Notes under the pieces: generated by a model
Seen by the model: the letters and a program-made list of their open reading frames with translations, nothing else
The model's database searches: none
Told to the model about the DNA's origin: nothing
Position numbers and translations under genes: made by a program
Assembly (NCBI RefSeq): GCF_005503625.1
Contig: NZ_SCMX01000049.1
Coordinates: 1-52,917, forward strand
Length of the DNA stretch: 52,917 bases
From: Cupriavidus sp. 2SB
GTDB taxonomy: Bacteria; Pseudomonadota; Gammaproteobacteria; Burkholderiales; Burkholderiaceae
Reading direction: 5' to 3'
In this document: positions 23,326 to 29,878 of the stretch, piece by piece
Layout of the letters: each line of letters opens with the position of its first letter
Position numbering within the stretch: the first letter of the stretch is position 1

Positions 23326-23951
23326 ACAGCCGCCCCCCTCCCCTACTCAACTCTCTTCCCGCGCCAACACACATGACAGCCGAACAGACACTCCTCCTCC
23401 GGATCGAAGACCCAACGCACGGCAAGATTCTCGTCTGCCAGATTGACAACCGCTCTGTTGTTTCTCGCGATGCATTAGAGCTGGCTGAGATATTCAGGAA
23501 GCTCGGCCGGACTGCAGAGGACATCTCAGCCAACGCGTCCAAACTGCTCGTCGGGATCGGCGGCTACGACGCCGACTCTCGCGAACTCTATGAGATCGAG
23601 GATGTCAGGGCCTTCATCCAGGATCTCACGTCGAGGGTACCCTGGTGGTTCGCACTGCTACACCCTACTCTGTCGCTCACCTGGATCTGCTGCTTGATCG
23701 CCAAACCCAAGGTAACGCGACATGGGAGCTCCCTCAGGATCGTATTTGATCCTGCCGCGGCGAAGCACGCCCTCGGCATTGCGATCGGCGCGGCCTCGGC
23801 GCACCTCCTCCAGATCCGCACACCGGAATGGGAGGCGGATACCATTCTGCAGAACCTGAGCATCACGGCCAACGAGTTGCTACAGGGTTTGAACCCGGTC
23901 GACGCGGACCCGCTCGTTTCAAGAGCTCTCCGAGCACGTAACGCGCCCTAG
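23322..23951 (+). CDS. Unknown partner of the AbiEi-like protein, 209 aa
   Basis: GTG 23322 overlaps the AbiEi-like stop by 4 bases (GTGA); ATG 23373 is an alternative. No GS/DxD nucleotidyltransferase motif is seen. The N-terminal part (QTLLLRIEDPTHGKILVCQI) and helix (ALELAEIFRKLGRTAEDIS) are followed by hydrophobic segments (WWFALLHPTLSLTWICCLIA and AAKHALGIAIGAASAHLL). The C-terminus ITANELLQGLNPVDADP is conserved in a remnant at 29094-29207. It occupies the toxin position and may be a novel effector or a co-regulator. Confidence 0.72.
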   Translation: MNSRPPPLLNSLPAPTHMTAEQTLLLRIEDPTHGKILVCQIDNRSVVSRDALELAEIFRKLGRTAEDISANASKLLVGIGGYDADSRELYEIEDVRAFIQDLTSRVPWWFALLHPTLSLTWICCLIAKPKVTRHGSSLRIVFDPAAAKHALGIAIGAASAHLLQIRTPEWEADTILQNLSITANELLQGLNPVDADPLVSRALRARNAP

Positions 23952-24019
23952 CCTGCGCATCCTTGCCCGAGCGAACCCAGCGCCAGAAGGTCGGCCACTG
24001 CCCCACGAACAGCCCGGAC

Positions 24020-24075
24020 TTGACACTCATACGTGAATCGCACAAACTCCATAACACGTACTTATAATTTCGGAG
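24020..24075 (+). promoter_or_regulatory. Recurrent operator/promoter element, site 5
   Basis: TTGACA (24020-24025) followed 25 bases later by ATAACACGTACTTATAAT (24051-24068), which carries a consensus TATAAT. It precedes the small gene at 24085 by 17 bp. The arrangement TTGACA-N17-CAAACT-CCATAACACGTA aligns position by position with the copy at 29046-29096. Confidence 0.6.
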
Positions 24076-24084
24076 TGTCGAATC

Positions 24085-24276
24085 ATGGCGATGGCTGCTG
24101 CCGCGGTGCAAGCAAACATTGATGACGAGTTCCACAACTATCACGCGCTAATCGCGGGGGGCCATTGGTCACTGCAGCACGCTCACGACGTCCTCGCCCA
24201 CGCAGATCGCGATGGTCTCGATCTCTTCAAGATCGCCGGCCTCGCCAAGGCGATCGCGTGTCACCAATGCGGATGA
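24085..24276 (+). CDS. Small protein, 63 aa
   Basis: CGGAG lies 9 bases before ATG 24085. Alanine/histidine-rich soluble protein (NYHALIAGGHWSLQHAHDVL, then AHADRDGLDLFKIAGLAKAI), helical. Starts a plus-strand run of small membrane proteins behind site 5. Function unknown. Confidence 0.7.
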   Translation: MAMAAAAVQANIDDEFHNYHALIAGGHWSLQHAHDVLAHADRDGLDLFKIAGLAKAIACHQCG

Positions 24277-24292
24277 TCTGGGAGAGAAGCCA

Positions 24293-24937
24293 ATGGTTCG
24301 CGAACTGAACAAGATTCCCACCCTAGCCTGGTGGATTGCTGAAGTCATCTTGTGCGTGGCGGTCTACTGCCTTCTGGAGGGGCAAGCGATCATCTTTGGC
24401 AGCCTTCCAACGTGGGTCGCTGCCGCATCGATCGCCGGCTTCGTCACCATCGTCGCTGTACTCGTGCTGACGAAACAGTACAAGTACGTCTACATGCCGT
24501 TCCTTCTCGTCGGGGGTTTGTGCATTCAGATTGGTGCTGCAGACGCTCTGTCTGTCCCAGCAACGGCTGCGGGGACTATTGCAATGCCAACGCCTGCCCA
24601 GCTTGGCTCCGTCATTGCATGGGCAATGTCCGCCATTCTCGTGTTGGGCGCCATTGCGTCAGTCGCCGCGTATCCCATGCTGCTTTCTTCCCCGAAACGT
24701 TCCAGCCCCACCAAAAGGAATGCCATGACCCACACCGAGCCCACGAACGCTGTCACTCTTCCGGCTGCAGATCTGGAGCACATCACGAAGTTCATCGGCA
24801 CGGGCCCCGGCAAGGATGTTCCGTCTCCCGTGGAGATGGTCAAAAGAGGTGTACTCCCGCTGGCCTACCTCGATCGGTTCGGCCAAGATTCGACCTATCA
24901 CGTCGAAATCGATGCTTACAAGAAGGGCACCATCTAG
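24293..24937 (+). CDS. Membrane protein with cytoplasmic tail, 214 aa
   Basis: ATG 24293 with GGGAG 8 bases before. Four hydrophobic segments (AWWIAEVILCVAVYCLLE; WVAAASIAGFVTIVAVLVLT; YMPFLLVGGLCIQIGAADAL; IAWAMSAILVLGAIASVAAY), then a soluble 70-residue tail beginning MTHTEPTNAVTLPAADLEHI. The tail has an internal ATG but no ribosome site, so one gene is more likely. Function unknown. Confidence 0.72.
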   Translation: MVRELNKIPTLAWWIAEVILCVAVYCLLEGQAIIFGSLPTWVAAASIAGFVTIVAVLVLTKQYKYVYMPFLLVGGLCIQIGAADALSVPATAAGTIAMPTPAQLGSVIAWAMSAILVLGAIASVAAYPMLLSSPKRSSPTKRNAMTHTEPTNAVTLPAADLEHITKFIGTGPGKDVPSPVEMVKRGVLPLAYLDRFGQDSTYHVEIDAYKKGTI

Positions 24938-25014
24938 GGCGGCTAGACAATCGAAAAAGATATGGCGCACGAGCACCCCGTGATGATCGGCCGGTAGCCG
25001 GTGGAGTTTATGCA

Positions 25015-25242
25015 GTGAACAAGACTACCAAAGACTTACTGGCTCACCTTATGCCTGGAATATTCGCCGTTGTTGCGTTGGTGTCCGTGTTGCTGGGTGT
25101 CCCGTACTTGATGGCGAAGTCCGGCGTCGCATCGTGGTTTTTTGAAACATCGCAGGCGCATCCCGTCATCGTTGGATTCGCGCTGCTTCTCACCGGAATT
25201 CCGCTGCTTGTCTGCGTTCGCCGGATCTTTGGCAAGAACTAA
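25015..25242 (+). CDS. Small two-helix membrane protein, 75 aa
   Basis: GTG 25015 with GGAG 8 bases before. Two membrane helices (MPGIFAVVALVSVLLGVPYL and HPVIVGFALLLTGIPLLVCV) with a basic C-terminus (RRIFGKN). Function unknown. Confidence 0.68.
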   Translation: MNKTTKDLLAHLMPGIFAVVALVSVLLGVPYLMAKSGVASWFFETSQAHPVIVGFALLLTGIPLLVCVRRIFGKN

Positions 25243-25307
25243 TCGGAAAGGCGCCAGGCGCGATCTCCTCGCCGCCCCAGTCAAAAGTAACAGGTACAGG
25301 AGTAAGG

Positions 25308-25631
25308 ATGAAACGCAGGGAAATGATCGGTGCCCTGATGCTATGTGTCATGCTCGCGGCTTTCGTGCTGGCGTGCATCAAGAGCGGGGTGGGCCTTGCC
25401 TTCTGGAATCTCCCTGCTCTATCGGAAGAGGCCCGAGCCGGGTTCGGGAAGGCTTTCCTGATGGATTTCATCATGCTCAATGTTTTCTTCGTGGCAGGGC
25501 CGTTGATCATTGCCCCGCTGTTCGGGCAATCCCAGTGCTTCGCGGGCCGCCCACAAGGTGAGTGCGATGGCGCGATCCATTCGGAAACACACCTGAACGG
25601 GAAGATTGAACGACGAAGAGGCGAACTCTGA
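25308..25631 (+). CDS. Membrane protein, 107 aa
   Basis: AGGAGTAAGG precedes ATG 25308. Two helices (IGALMLCVMLAAFVLACIKS; DFIMLNVFFVAGPLIIAPLF) and a soluble, basic C-terminal tail (KIERRRGEL). Its TGA overlaps a CTG (CTGA) that may start the next gene. Confidence 0.7.
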   Translation: MKRREMIGALMLCVMLAAFVLACIKSGVGLAFWNLPALSEEARAGFGKAFLMDFIMLNVFFVAGPLIIAPLFGQSQCFAGRPQGECDGAIHSETHLNGKIERRRGEL

Positions 25632-25636
25632 AAACC

Positions 25637-25840
25637 TTGACGCTGCTGGTCGGTGCCGCCCTCAGTTTGGCAGGGGTGTCTCACGCAGGTATCTTGGAGG
25701 ACATCGGCGCGGGAGCATACAAGGCAATCGGGTCGCCCGGCTACACCACGGTGATTCCACCGGGGACGCGGCTCGCGGTTGGTGGGGAAGCTACAGTCAT
25801 CAGTGGTAGCGATCTGTGCCCCAGCGGACGCGGCCAGTGA
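25637..25840 (+). CDS. Small secreted protein, 67 aa
   Basis: Signal peptide TLLVGAALSLAGVSHA with cleavage before GILED, then a short glycine-rich mature part ending near a cysteine (GSDLCPSGRGQ). The start shown is TTG 25637. A CTG at 25628 overlapping the previous stop would add Lys-Thr-Leu and give a more usual basic signal start, so a non-canonical CTG start is possible. The mature part resembles the C-terminal region of the lipoprotein encoded at 27988 (VSGFDPCPKRDRA), so they may be related. Confidence 0.6.
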   Translation: MTLLVGAALSLAGVSHAGILEDIGAGAYKAIGSPGYTTVIPPGTRLAVGGEATVISGSDLCPSGRGQ

Positions 25841-25871
25841 ATCGAATGGCTATTCCTCTTCGCTGGTGTAG

Positions 25872-26270
25872 CTACTCTGGGCTCTGGGGATCGACCGCAC
25901 ATGGATTCGATTTCAAGTAAGCAAGCATGTCTTCGCCTTGGCCTAGGACCGCCGCGCTTCCGTGTTGCTGTCGCGTGATCTCAGTGCTGCCGGCGCCTTT
26001 GGAACGCAGCATGATCAAGGTCAGCGGTTGTCGGAACCATGCGTAGCCGCCTTTGGAGCTAATGTAGCCGCTCATCTTCGGTTCGCTCATGCCCAAGCTG
26101 GAAGCAGCTCTTTCGGCGCCCTTTTCATAGAGACATCCGAACTCTGCAGCAACGACAAATTTTGCATTTGGCGGTTCGAGCGCCAATTCCTGTTGCGTCA
26201 TTGCGCAGCCTGTGACAGCCGAGAGGACAAGTAGTGATGCAACGCTCTTTGCTACGCTCATTTGGTCCAT
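25872..26270 (-). CDS. Lipoprotein, 132 aa
   Basis: Signal and lipobox SVASLLVLSAVTGC, then a mature region of about 110 residues (FVVAAEFGCLYEKGAERAAS; YAWFRQPLTLIMLRSKGAGS; LGQGEDMLAYLKSNPCAV). Start ATG 26270; ATG 26261 is an alternative. It follows the 74-aa gene by 6 bases. Likely outer-membrane-anchored; function unknown. Confidence 0.72.
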   Translation of the reverse strand: MDQMSVAKSVASLLVLSAVTGCAMTQQELALEPPNAKFVVAAEFGCLYEKGAERAASSLGMSEPKMSGYISSKGGYAWFRQPLTLIMLRSKGAGSTEITRQQHGSAAVLGQGEDMLAYLKSNPCAVDPQSPE

Positions 26271-26276
26271 TTCCAA

Positions 26277-26501
26277 TCAAATCGCTTGCTTCAGTACGGC
26301 CGCGCGATACTGTGAGCGCAGTAGCAGATCCGGAACCGGCGCAAGCACTTCAGCCATGAATTGGAGCTCTACGCAGGAGTCCACGCCGTGTTGCCGTGCG
26401 GCCCGATTAAAGGCGCCCTGCGCGGCCTCGAGTTGTGTCTTGTCGCCTGACGCCAAGCCGCGAATCGCGACTCGCTCTGCTTCAGTAAGGATCGTGCTCA
26501 C
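26277..26501 (-). CDS. Small protein, 74 aa
   Basis: GTG 26501 overlaps the preceding stop (GTGA). Soluble and helical (LTEAERVAIRGLASGDKTQL; AAQGAFNRAARQHGVDSCVE; MAEVLAPVPDLLLRSQYRAA). Function unknown; clearly coupled within the minus-strand unit. Confidence 0.68.
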   Translation of the reverse strand: MSTILTEAERVAIRGLASGDKTQLEAAQGAFNRAARQHGVDSCVELQFMAEVLAPVPDLLLRSQYRAAVLKQAI

Positions 26502-26740
26502 TCTTCCTTGATCGGGTCATTGGGCAACCACATCAGCGCCCCGTCTCGTTCATTGCCAGCGATGGTTGTCCAGCTCCGGCCCTGTTCATCGAACGCCACG
26601 CAGCCAGGCTGCCAACGTTCAGGGTTCCGAAGTTTGTTCACCCACCCCTGCGCCTTGCCCTCAAACACCACTACCACGCCGCCCCGGCCAACGTAGCCCC
26701 ACTGTTGGCGCCAACGCCTCGCTTCGTCAAACAGACTCAT
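26498..26740 (-). CDS. Small protein, 80 aa
   Basis: ATG 26740 with GAGG 8 bases before, chosen over ATG 26746. A tryptophan-rich, mostly beta protein (ARRWRQQWGYVGRGGVVVVF; KLRNPERWQPGCVAFDEQGR; WTTIAGNERDGALMWLPNDP). Coupled to the 74-aa gene downstream. Family unrecognised. Confidence 0.7.
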   Translation of the reverse strand: MSLFDEARRWRQQWGYVGRGGVVVVFEGKAQGWVNKLRNPERWQPGCVAFDEQGRSWTTIAGNERDGALMWLPNDPIKEE

Positions 26741-26751
26741 AGCCATTTCCT

Positions 26752-26967
26752 CTACACAGGGCCGGCTTCCCTGTGCGCCTTCTCGCGATCGCTCTCGAAA
26801 AGGCGCTTGCCGGTCTTGTGGTGCTCCACCCAGACTCGCCAACCGTTCTTGTCGACGACTGCGGCTACGTGAAGCGCGGACTGGCGGGCCTAAGGATTTC
26901 CCGCATCGCCAACAATGCGGCCAGTATTTCCCAGCACGTACATCACGTTCCAAACCTTGGTACTCAC
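26752..26967 (-). pseudogene. Small gene interrupted by an in-frame TAG codon
   Basis: GTG 26967 follows a strong site (AGGAGCCGCAGG). The frame reads VSTKVWNVMYVLGNTGRIVG DAGNP (first codon as Met), then TAG at 26892-26890, then continues protein-like: ARQSALHVAAVVDKNGWRVW, VEHHKTGKRLFESDREKAHR, to a final TAG at 26752. The whole is 72 codons with the TAG as codon 26. The order and spacing between neighbours fit one gene. It is either an amber nonsense mutation or read through in a suppressing host; the strong ribosome site argues for a recent event. Confidence 0.6.
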
Positions 26968-26984
26968 CCTGCGGCTCCTGTGGT

Positions 26985-27602
26985 TCAAATGACTCGCAAT
27001 TCCGAGGCCTTGAACACGCCGTGCCAAGGGACCAGGTTGGCGCCTTCGCCTCGCCAGATGCGACGCCACCAGTTGGATAGCTTTTCGCGTTTGTAGCCGT
27101 CGAGCAGTACTTCCACGCCGCCATCATCGAGCACATACCTGACCGTACCGGTCTGGCCTGACCGATAGCGCCAGAACCGCCTATCAATGTCCTCAGCGAT
27201 CACGACGCGTACACCCTTGCCGAGCGCGCACGCCCGTTTGCTATTGTCGGATGCGACCGTGTCAACGGTGGCCTCCGCCAACCACTCCTGCCGGCCCGCG
27301 AGCCATTCTTGATACTCTGCAGACGTGAGATATCTAGCTCTCTCATCGGCTGCGCGCATCGTCCGCTCGCTCCATTCCGATAGTACGAGCGCCAGCTCAG
27401 ACTCACCTGACTCTGACTTGTGCTGTGCCAGCAGGCTGGCTTCCGCTGCCTGCGCACGCCAAGCGGCGACCTGGCGTTCATGGAGCTCTACTATCTGCGC
27501 GTTCGGAACGCCTCCGCCCACATCAGGTTCAGGATGCTTGGCCTTGATCCCGCTGACCGCTTTGCCCACAGCGGCAAGCAGTGTTTCGATTGTGGCAGTC
27601 AT
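26985..27602 (-). CDS. Hypothetical protein, 205 aa
   Basis: ATG 27602. N-terminal helices (TIETLLAAVGKAVSGIKAKH; QIVELHERQVAAWRAQAAEA), a long amphipathic middle (SELALVLSEWSERTMRAADE; RARYLTSAEYQEWLAGRQEW), and a C-terminal SH3-like beta part (VRVVIAEDIDRRFWRYRSGQ; TGTVRYVLDDGGVEVLLDGY; NWWRRIWRGEGANLVPW). Phage-early-type protein, function unknown. Confidence 0.72.
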   Translation of the reverse strand: MTATIETLLAAVGKAVSGIKAKHPEPDVGGGVPNAQIVELHERQVAAWRAQAAEASLLAQHKSESGESELALVLSEWSERTMRAADERARYLTSAEYQEWLAGRQEWLAEATVDTVASDNSKRACALGKGVRVVIAEDIDRRFWRYRSGQTGTVRYVLDDGGVEVLLDGYKREKLSNWWRRIWRGEGANLVPWHGVFKASELRVI

Positions 27603-27613
27603 GGTTGCGATTT

Positions 27614-27970
27614 CTATGCCCAAGCGTCGTTGATCAGTGCCGCAAACGTGAGCAATTCCGTGTCGATTCTGTGCCGGACTATTGGCAAGTAGTGCCACCT
27701 CGGGATGGACGCCGCCTCGATGAGCCACTGAAGCTGCGCGTTCTCCCCAAAGTTTGCTGTCATGTTCCACCAGTAGGTCAACCTGCCGCCGGCGTGTCCA
27801 TCACCGATCAACCGATGGACCTGCAGCGCGAACGATTCAGACGCCTCGAATACGACATAGGGACGGGATGGCCGAAAGGCGTGCCCCTCACACGACCAGA
27901 GTGTACGAACACCCACGATGCTGTTCAGTGCGTCGCACACGGGGCGGATTTTTGGCTCAATCAGATCCAC
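27614..27970 (-). CDS. Hypothetical protein, about 118 aa
   Basis: The coding part begins near GTG 27970 (VDLIEPKIRPVCDALNSIVG). Then GVRTLWSCEGHAFRPSRPYV, VFEASESFALQVHRLIGDGH and IPRWHYLPIVRHRIDTELL. The WSCEGH signature recurs in plasmid and phage hypothetical proteins. It follows the lipoprotein stop closely. The start is uncertain; a CTG immediately after that stop is possible. Confidence 0.65.
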   Translation of the reverse strand: MDLIEPKIRPVCDALNSIVGVRTLWSCEGHAFRPSRPYVVFEASESFALQVHRLIGDGHAGGRLTYWWNMTANFGENAQLQWLIEAASIPRWHYLPIVRHRIDTELLTFAALINDAWA

Positions 27971-27987
27971 GTCGTTGTCCGGTGCAG

Positions 27988-28413
27988 TTAGCTCGCCTTG
28001 TCGACCGTGGCCGCATTCTTCATGTAGGCCGCGAACGATTCGACCAGCGACCCATCGGGGCGTCGCAAAGACATACGATCTGGATGCACCGTGTCTCGGA
28101 GGACAATCCATACTTCGTCCGTTCGGGCGCTCAGTCGGACCTTGACCGACTGAGTGAAAGGACGGACAACGATGCATTCTTTCGCGCCGTCGGTCGGAGC
28201 TGGTCCGAACACCTTCGTCATGGCGCGGTCTCGCTTCGGGCAAGGGTCGAATCCTGATACCGCTACAGGCTTCCCTTCAACTGCGATCTGGAAGCCAGGC
28301 GCAAACGCGATCGTCATTGGCTCTCCACTGACAATCGACCCGATTTTCTCAACCTCCTCGCATCCGGTCAGCACCATGCCGGAGAGAAGTGCCGCAACAA
28401 CGATCGTCTTCAT
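27988..28413 (-). CDS. Lipoprotein, 141 aa
   Basis: AGGAAAAGTACG precedes ATG 28413. Signal and lipobox MKTIVVAALLSGMVLTGC. The mature part has alternating strands (EPMTIAFAPGFQIAVEGKPV; AVSGFDPCPKRDRAMTKVFG; QSVKVRLSARTDEVWIVLRD) and a C-terminal helix (VESFAAYMKNAAT). Envelope protein of unknown role. Confidence 0.75.
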   Translation of the reverse strand: MKTIVVAALLSGMVLTGCEEVEKIGSIVSGEPMTIAFAPGFQIAVEGKPVAVSGFDPCPKRDRAMTKVFGPAPTDGAKECIVVRPFTQSVKVRLSARTDEVWIVLRDTVHPDRMSLRRPDGSLVESFAAYMKNAATVDKAS

Positions 28414-28459
28414 CGTACTTTTCCTATGCTCCGCGCTTGGCGTCGATGACGCGATGCAG

Positions 28460-28933
28460 TTAAAGCAGCGTACTCCCGTCGCCCTTCTGAAGCTTTCCGC
28501 GGCGCAGGATTGGCACCAAGAATCGCTGATAGCCCTCCCAATCTTCGAAGATCTCGACATTCGCATGATGCCGGTCGAGATCACCGGTAATCCGGAGGAG
28601 GACCACCCCATCGCCTGCGCTCAACATGCGCCGCAACGTTTCCGCATGGTCCTGTCGACTGAGCAAATATCCCAGGCTCGTCAGACCCAGCACCGACCCA
28701 ATTTGCTGCGGCTTGGCACCCAGCAGCGGCTCGGCCGGGACCTCTGAGAGCAGCATCATCAGCATTCCTGGCAGGAGTTCCGGATCATCGACATTCCCAG
28801 CGATATCCAGCGCCATGGTGATCGCCTCTTGATGGCGCGTCACGGGCACGGAGTTCTGGTGATGCAGCGTCTCCCAATGGGTCAGAATTGTTGTGGCATT
28901 GGGCCGGCGATCGGCCGGGTAAGGTCCTGTCAT
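28460..28933 (-). CDS. Hypothetical protein, 157 aa
   Basis: GAGG 9-10 bases before ATG 28933. Soluble: helices (TRHQEAITMALDIAGNVDDP; ELLPGMLMMLLSEVPAEPLL; LTSLGYLLSRQDHAETLRRM) and a beta-rich end (GDGVVLLRITGDLDRHHANV). No family recognised. Confidence 0.7.
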   Translation of the reverse strand: MTGPYPADRRPNATTILTHWETLHHQNSVPVTRHQEAITMALDIAGNVDDPELLPGMLMMLLSEVPAEPLLGAKPQQIGSVLGLTSLGYLLSRQDHAETLRRMLSAGDGVVLLRITGDLDRHHANVEIFEDWEGYQRFLVPILRRGKLQKGDGSTLL

Positions 28934-29045
28934 CTAGTGCTACCTCGTGAATGATCTGTCTACCAACATTGTCTTCGCACTCCGCACAACTCGCCATCAA
29001 TGATTGCTTGCACGGCCGCCGCCTGAATCGCTATTGCTATACTCC

Positions 29046-29096
29046 GCGCATATACATACATGTTATGCATCTTGTTCGATTTGGTGCTATTTGTCA
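29046..29096. promoter_or_regulatory. Recurrent operator/promoter element, site 6
   Basis: On the minus strand: TTGACA (29096-29091), then N17, CAAGAT, GCATAACATGTATGTATA and GCG. This aligns without gaps with 24020-24075 and is associated with the same gene tail, so it is a duplicated block. The rest of 28934-29290 contains only this block and the remnant next to it. Confidence 0.55.
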
Positions 29097-29207
29097 AGAT
29101 GCCCGCAAATCGTGCGAAGGTGGCCGGCAGCCGCTGCGGGCCGAGCGCGGGTCCGCGTCGACCGGGTTCAAACCCTCCAGCAACTCGTCGGCGGTGACGC
29201 TCACGTT
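29094..29207 (-). pseudogene. Remnant of a second AbiEi-partner gene tail
   Basis: A TAG at 29210-29208 is followed by NVSVTADELLEGLNPVDADP and a divergent end (RSARSGCRPPSHDLRAS) to TGA 29094. The matching tail at about 23868-23918 reads NLSITANELLQGLNPVDADP. Substitutions are conservative (I/V, N/D, Q/E) or synonymous, showing descent from a coding copy. Only the last 37 codons remain, and no start is visible. Confidence 0.65.
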
Positions 29208-29290
29208 CTACTGAATGGTCTTCTGTCTCTCGGCCTGCCGACGACGTCCAATAAGACACCACCCCAACTTATCCCCATGCGTTGCGCATT

Positions 29291-29373
29291 CCTGTGTTGC
29301 CAGGTCTATGCAAGGAGGCTTGGAGCCCTGGGGTTCCCAGGTGCTTAACTCAACACAGGAGAAACATGACTGA
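29291..29373 (+). promoter_or_regulatory. Leader with RBS-sequestering helix and short upstream frame
   Basis: CCTGTGTTG (29291-29299) can pair perfectly with CAACACAGG (29351-29359), which overlaps the AGGAG of the gene at 29366. Between them, AAGGAGG (29312-29318) precedes a TTG (29320) that opens a 17-codon frame ending in TGA 29371-29373, overlapping the ATG of the main gene. Translating this leader would open the helix, a layout for translational coupling. There is also an inner hairpin, CCTGGG-GTT-CCCAGG. Confidence 0.5.
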
Positions 29374-29638
29374 AACGAAACATCACAAAGCCTGGTGGGC
29401 GCCCGTTGCGCACTTCGCAGCACATACTGTCGTCGGCACGTTGATCTTCTTAATCATCGGTAGCGTCGCTGTCGGCTTGTCTTTGCTGATCCGGTTCCTG
29501 GAAACGGTCGGAATTCCAACCTTCACCCTCCAGGTGATCTCGTTCCTCGAGCACACGATCACCGTCGTTGACGCGGTGTTATACTTGGTGTACCTCGGCA
29601 TCACTGGATACCGGGCCGTCAGGGAGATGCTCGAATGA
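29366..29638 (+). CDS. Small membrane protein, 90 aa
   Basis: AGGAG 5-6 bases before ATG 29366. Hydrophobic segments at about 20-42 (TVVGTLIFLIIGSVAVGLSL) and 52-80 (LQVISFLEHTITVVDAVLYL, then VYLGITGY). It is coupled to the next gene by ATGA. It may be under control of the leader described upstream. Confidence 0.75.
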   Translation: MTETKHHKAWWAPVAHFAAHTVVGTLIFLIIGSVAVGLSLLIRFLETVGIPTFTLQVISFLEHTITVVDAVLYLVYLGITGYRAVREMLE

Positions 29639-29814
29639 TCAAGACCAGCTTTCGCTCGGAGTTCGTTACCGCAGCTCGGGAAGCCCCGCGTCTGTTCTTC
29701 GCACCACTTGTCGGTGCTATCCAGGCAGTGCGCAAAGAAGCTCGCCGCACACCGACCGAACAGAACAAGGAAAGGCAGGACTCCCTGCATGGCTTTCGGA
29801 AACAGCGTTCTTAA
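29635..29814 (+). CDS. Small basic protein, 59 aa
   Basis: ATG 29635 overlaps the stop of the membrane protein (ATGA). It reads MIKTSFRSEFVTAAREAPRL, FFAPLVGAIQAVRKEARRTP, and a basic tail ending FRKQRS. Amphipathic and positively charged; perhaps bound to the membrane protein encoded before it. Its terminator follows at once. Confidence 0.7.
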   Translation: MIKTSFRSEFVTAAREAPRLFFAPLVGAIQAVRKEARRTPTEQNKERQDSLHGFRKQRS

Positions 29815-29835
29815 CGACTGATTTCTAACCCACAG

Positions 29836-29868
29836 AAACCGCCGGCGCTATGCGTCGGCGGTTTTTTT
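29836..29868 (+). terminator. Rho-independent terminator
   Basis: Stem AACCGCCG/CGGCGGTT around a 10-base loop, followed by seven T. It ends the plus-strand pair and lies between convergent units. Confidence 0.93.
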
Positions 29869-29878
29869 ATGCCCGGCG

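Noticed and set aside
23863..24030. Minus-strand frame from ATG 24030 (SVKSGLFVGQWPTFWRWVRS) behind site 5
   Set aside because: It looks protein-like for about 26 codons but then runs antisense to the AbiEi partner. Substitution pattern against the 29-kb copy favours coding on the plus strand only. Kept as a weak possibility.
26785..27187. Long extension upstream of the 80-aa gene at 26498
   Set aside because: The extension is in a frame that conflicts with the TAG-split gene and the 205-aa gene, and has a biased, shadow-like composition.
29097..29195. Plus-strand 32-codon frame beginning MPANRAKVAGSR
   Set aside because: Antisense to the remnant gene tail, whose changes are conservative in the other direction.
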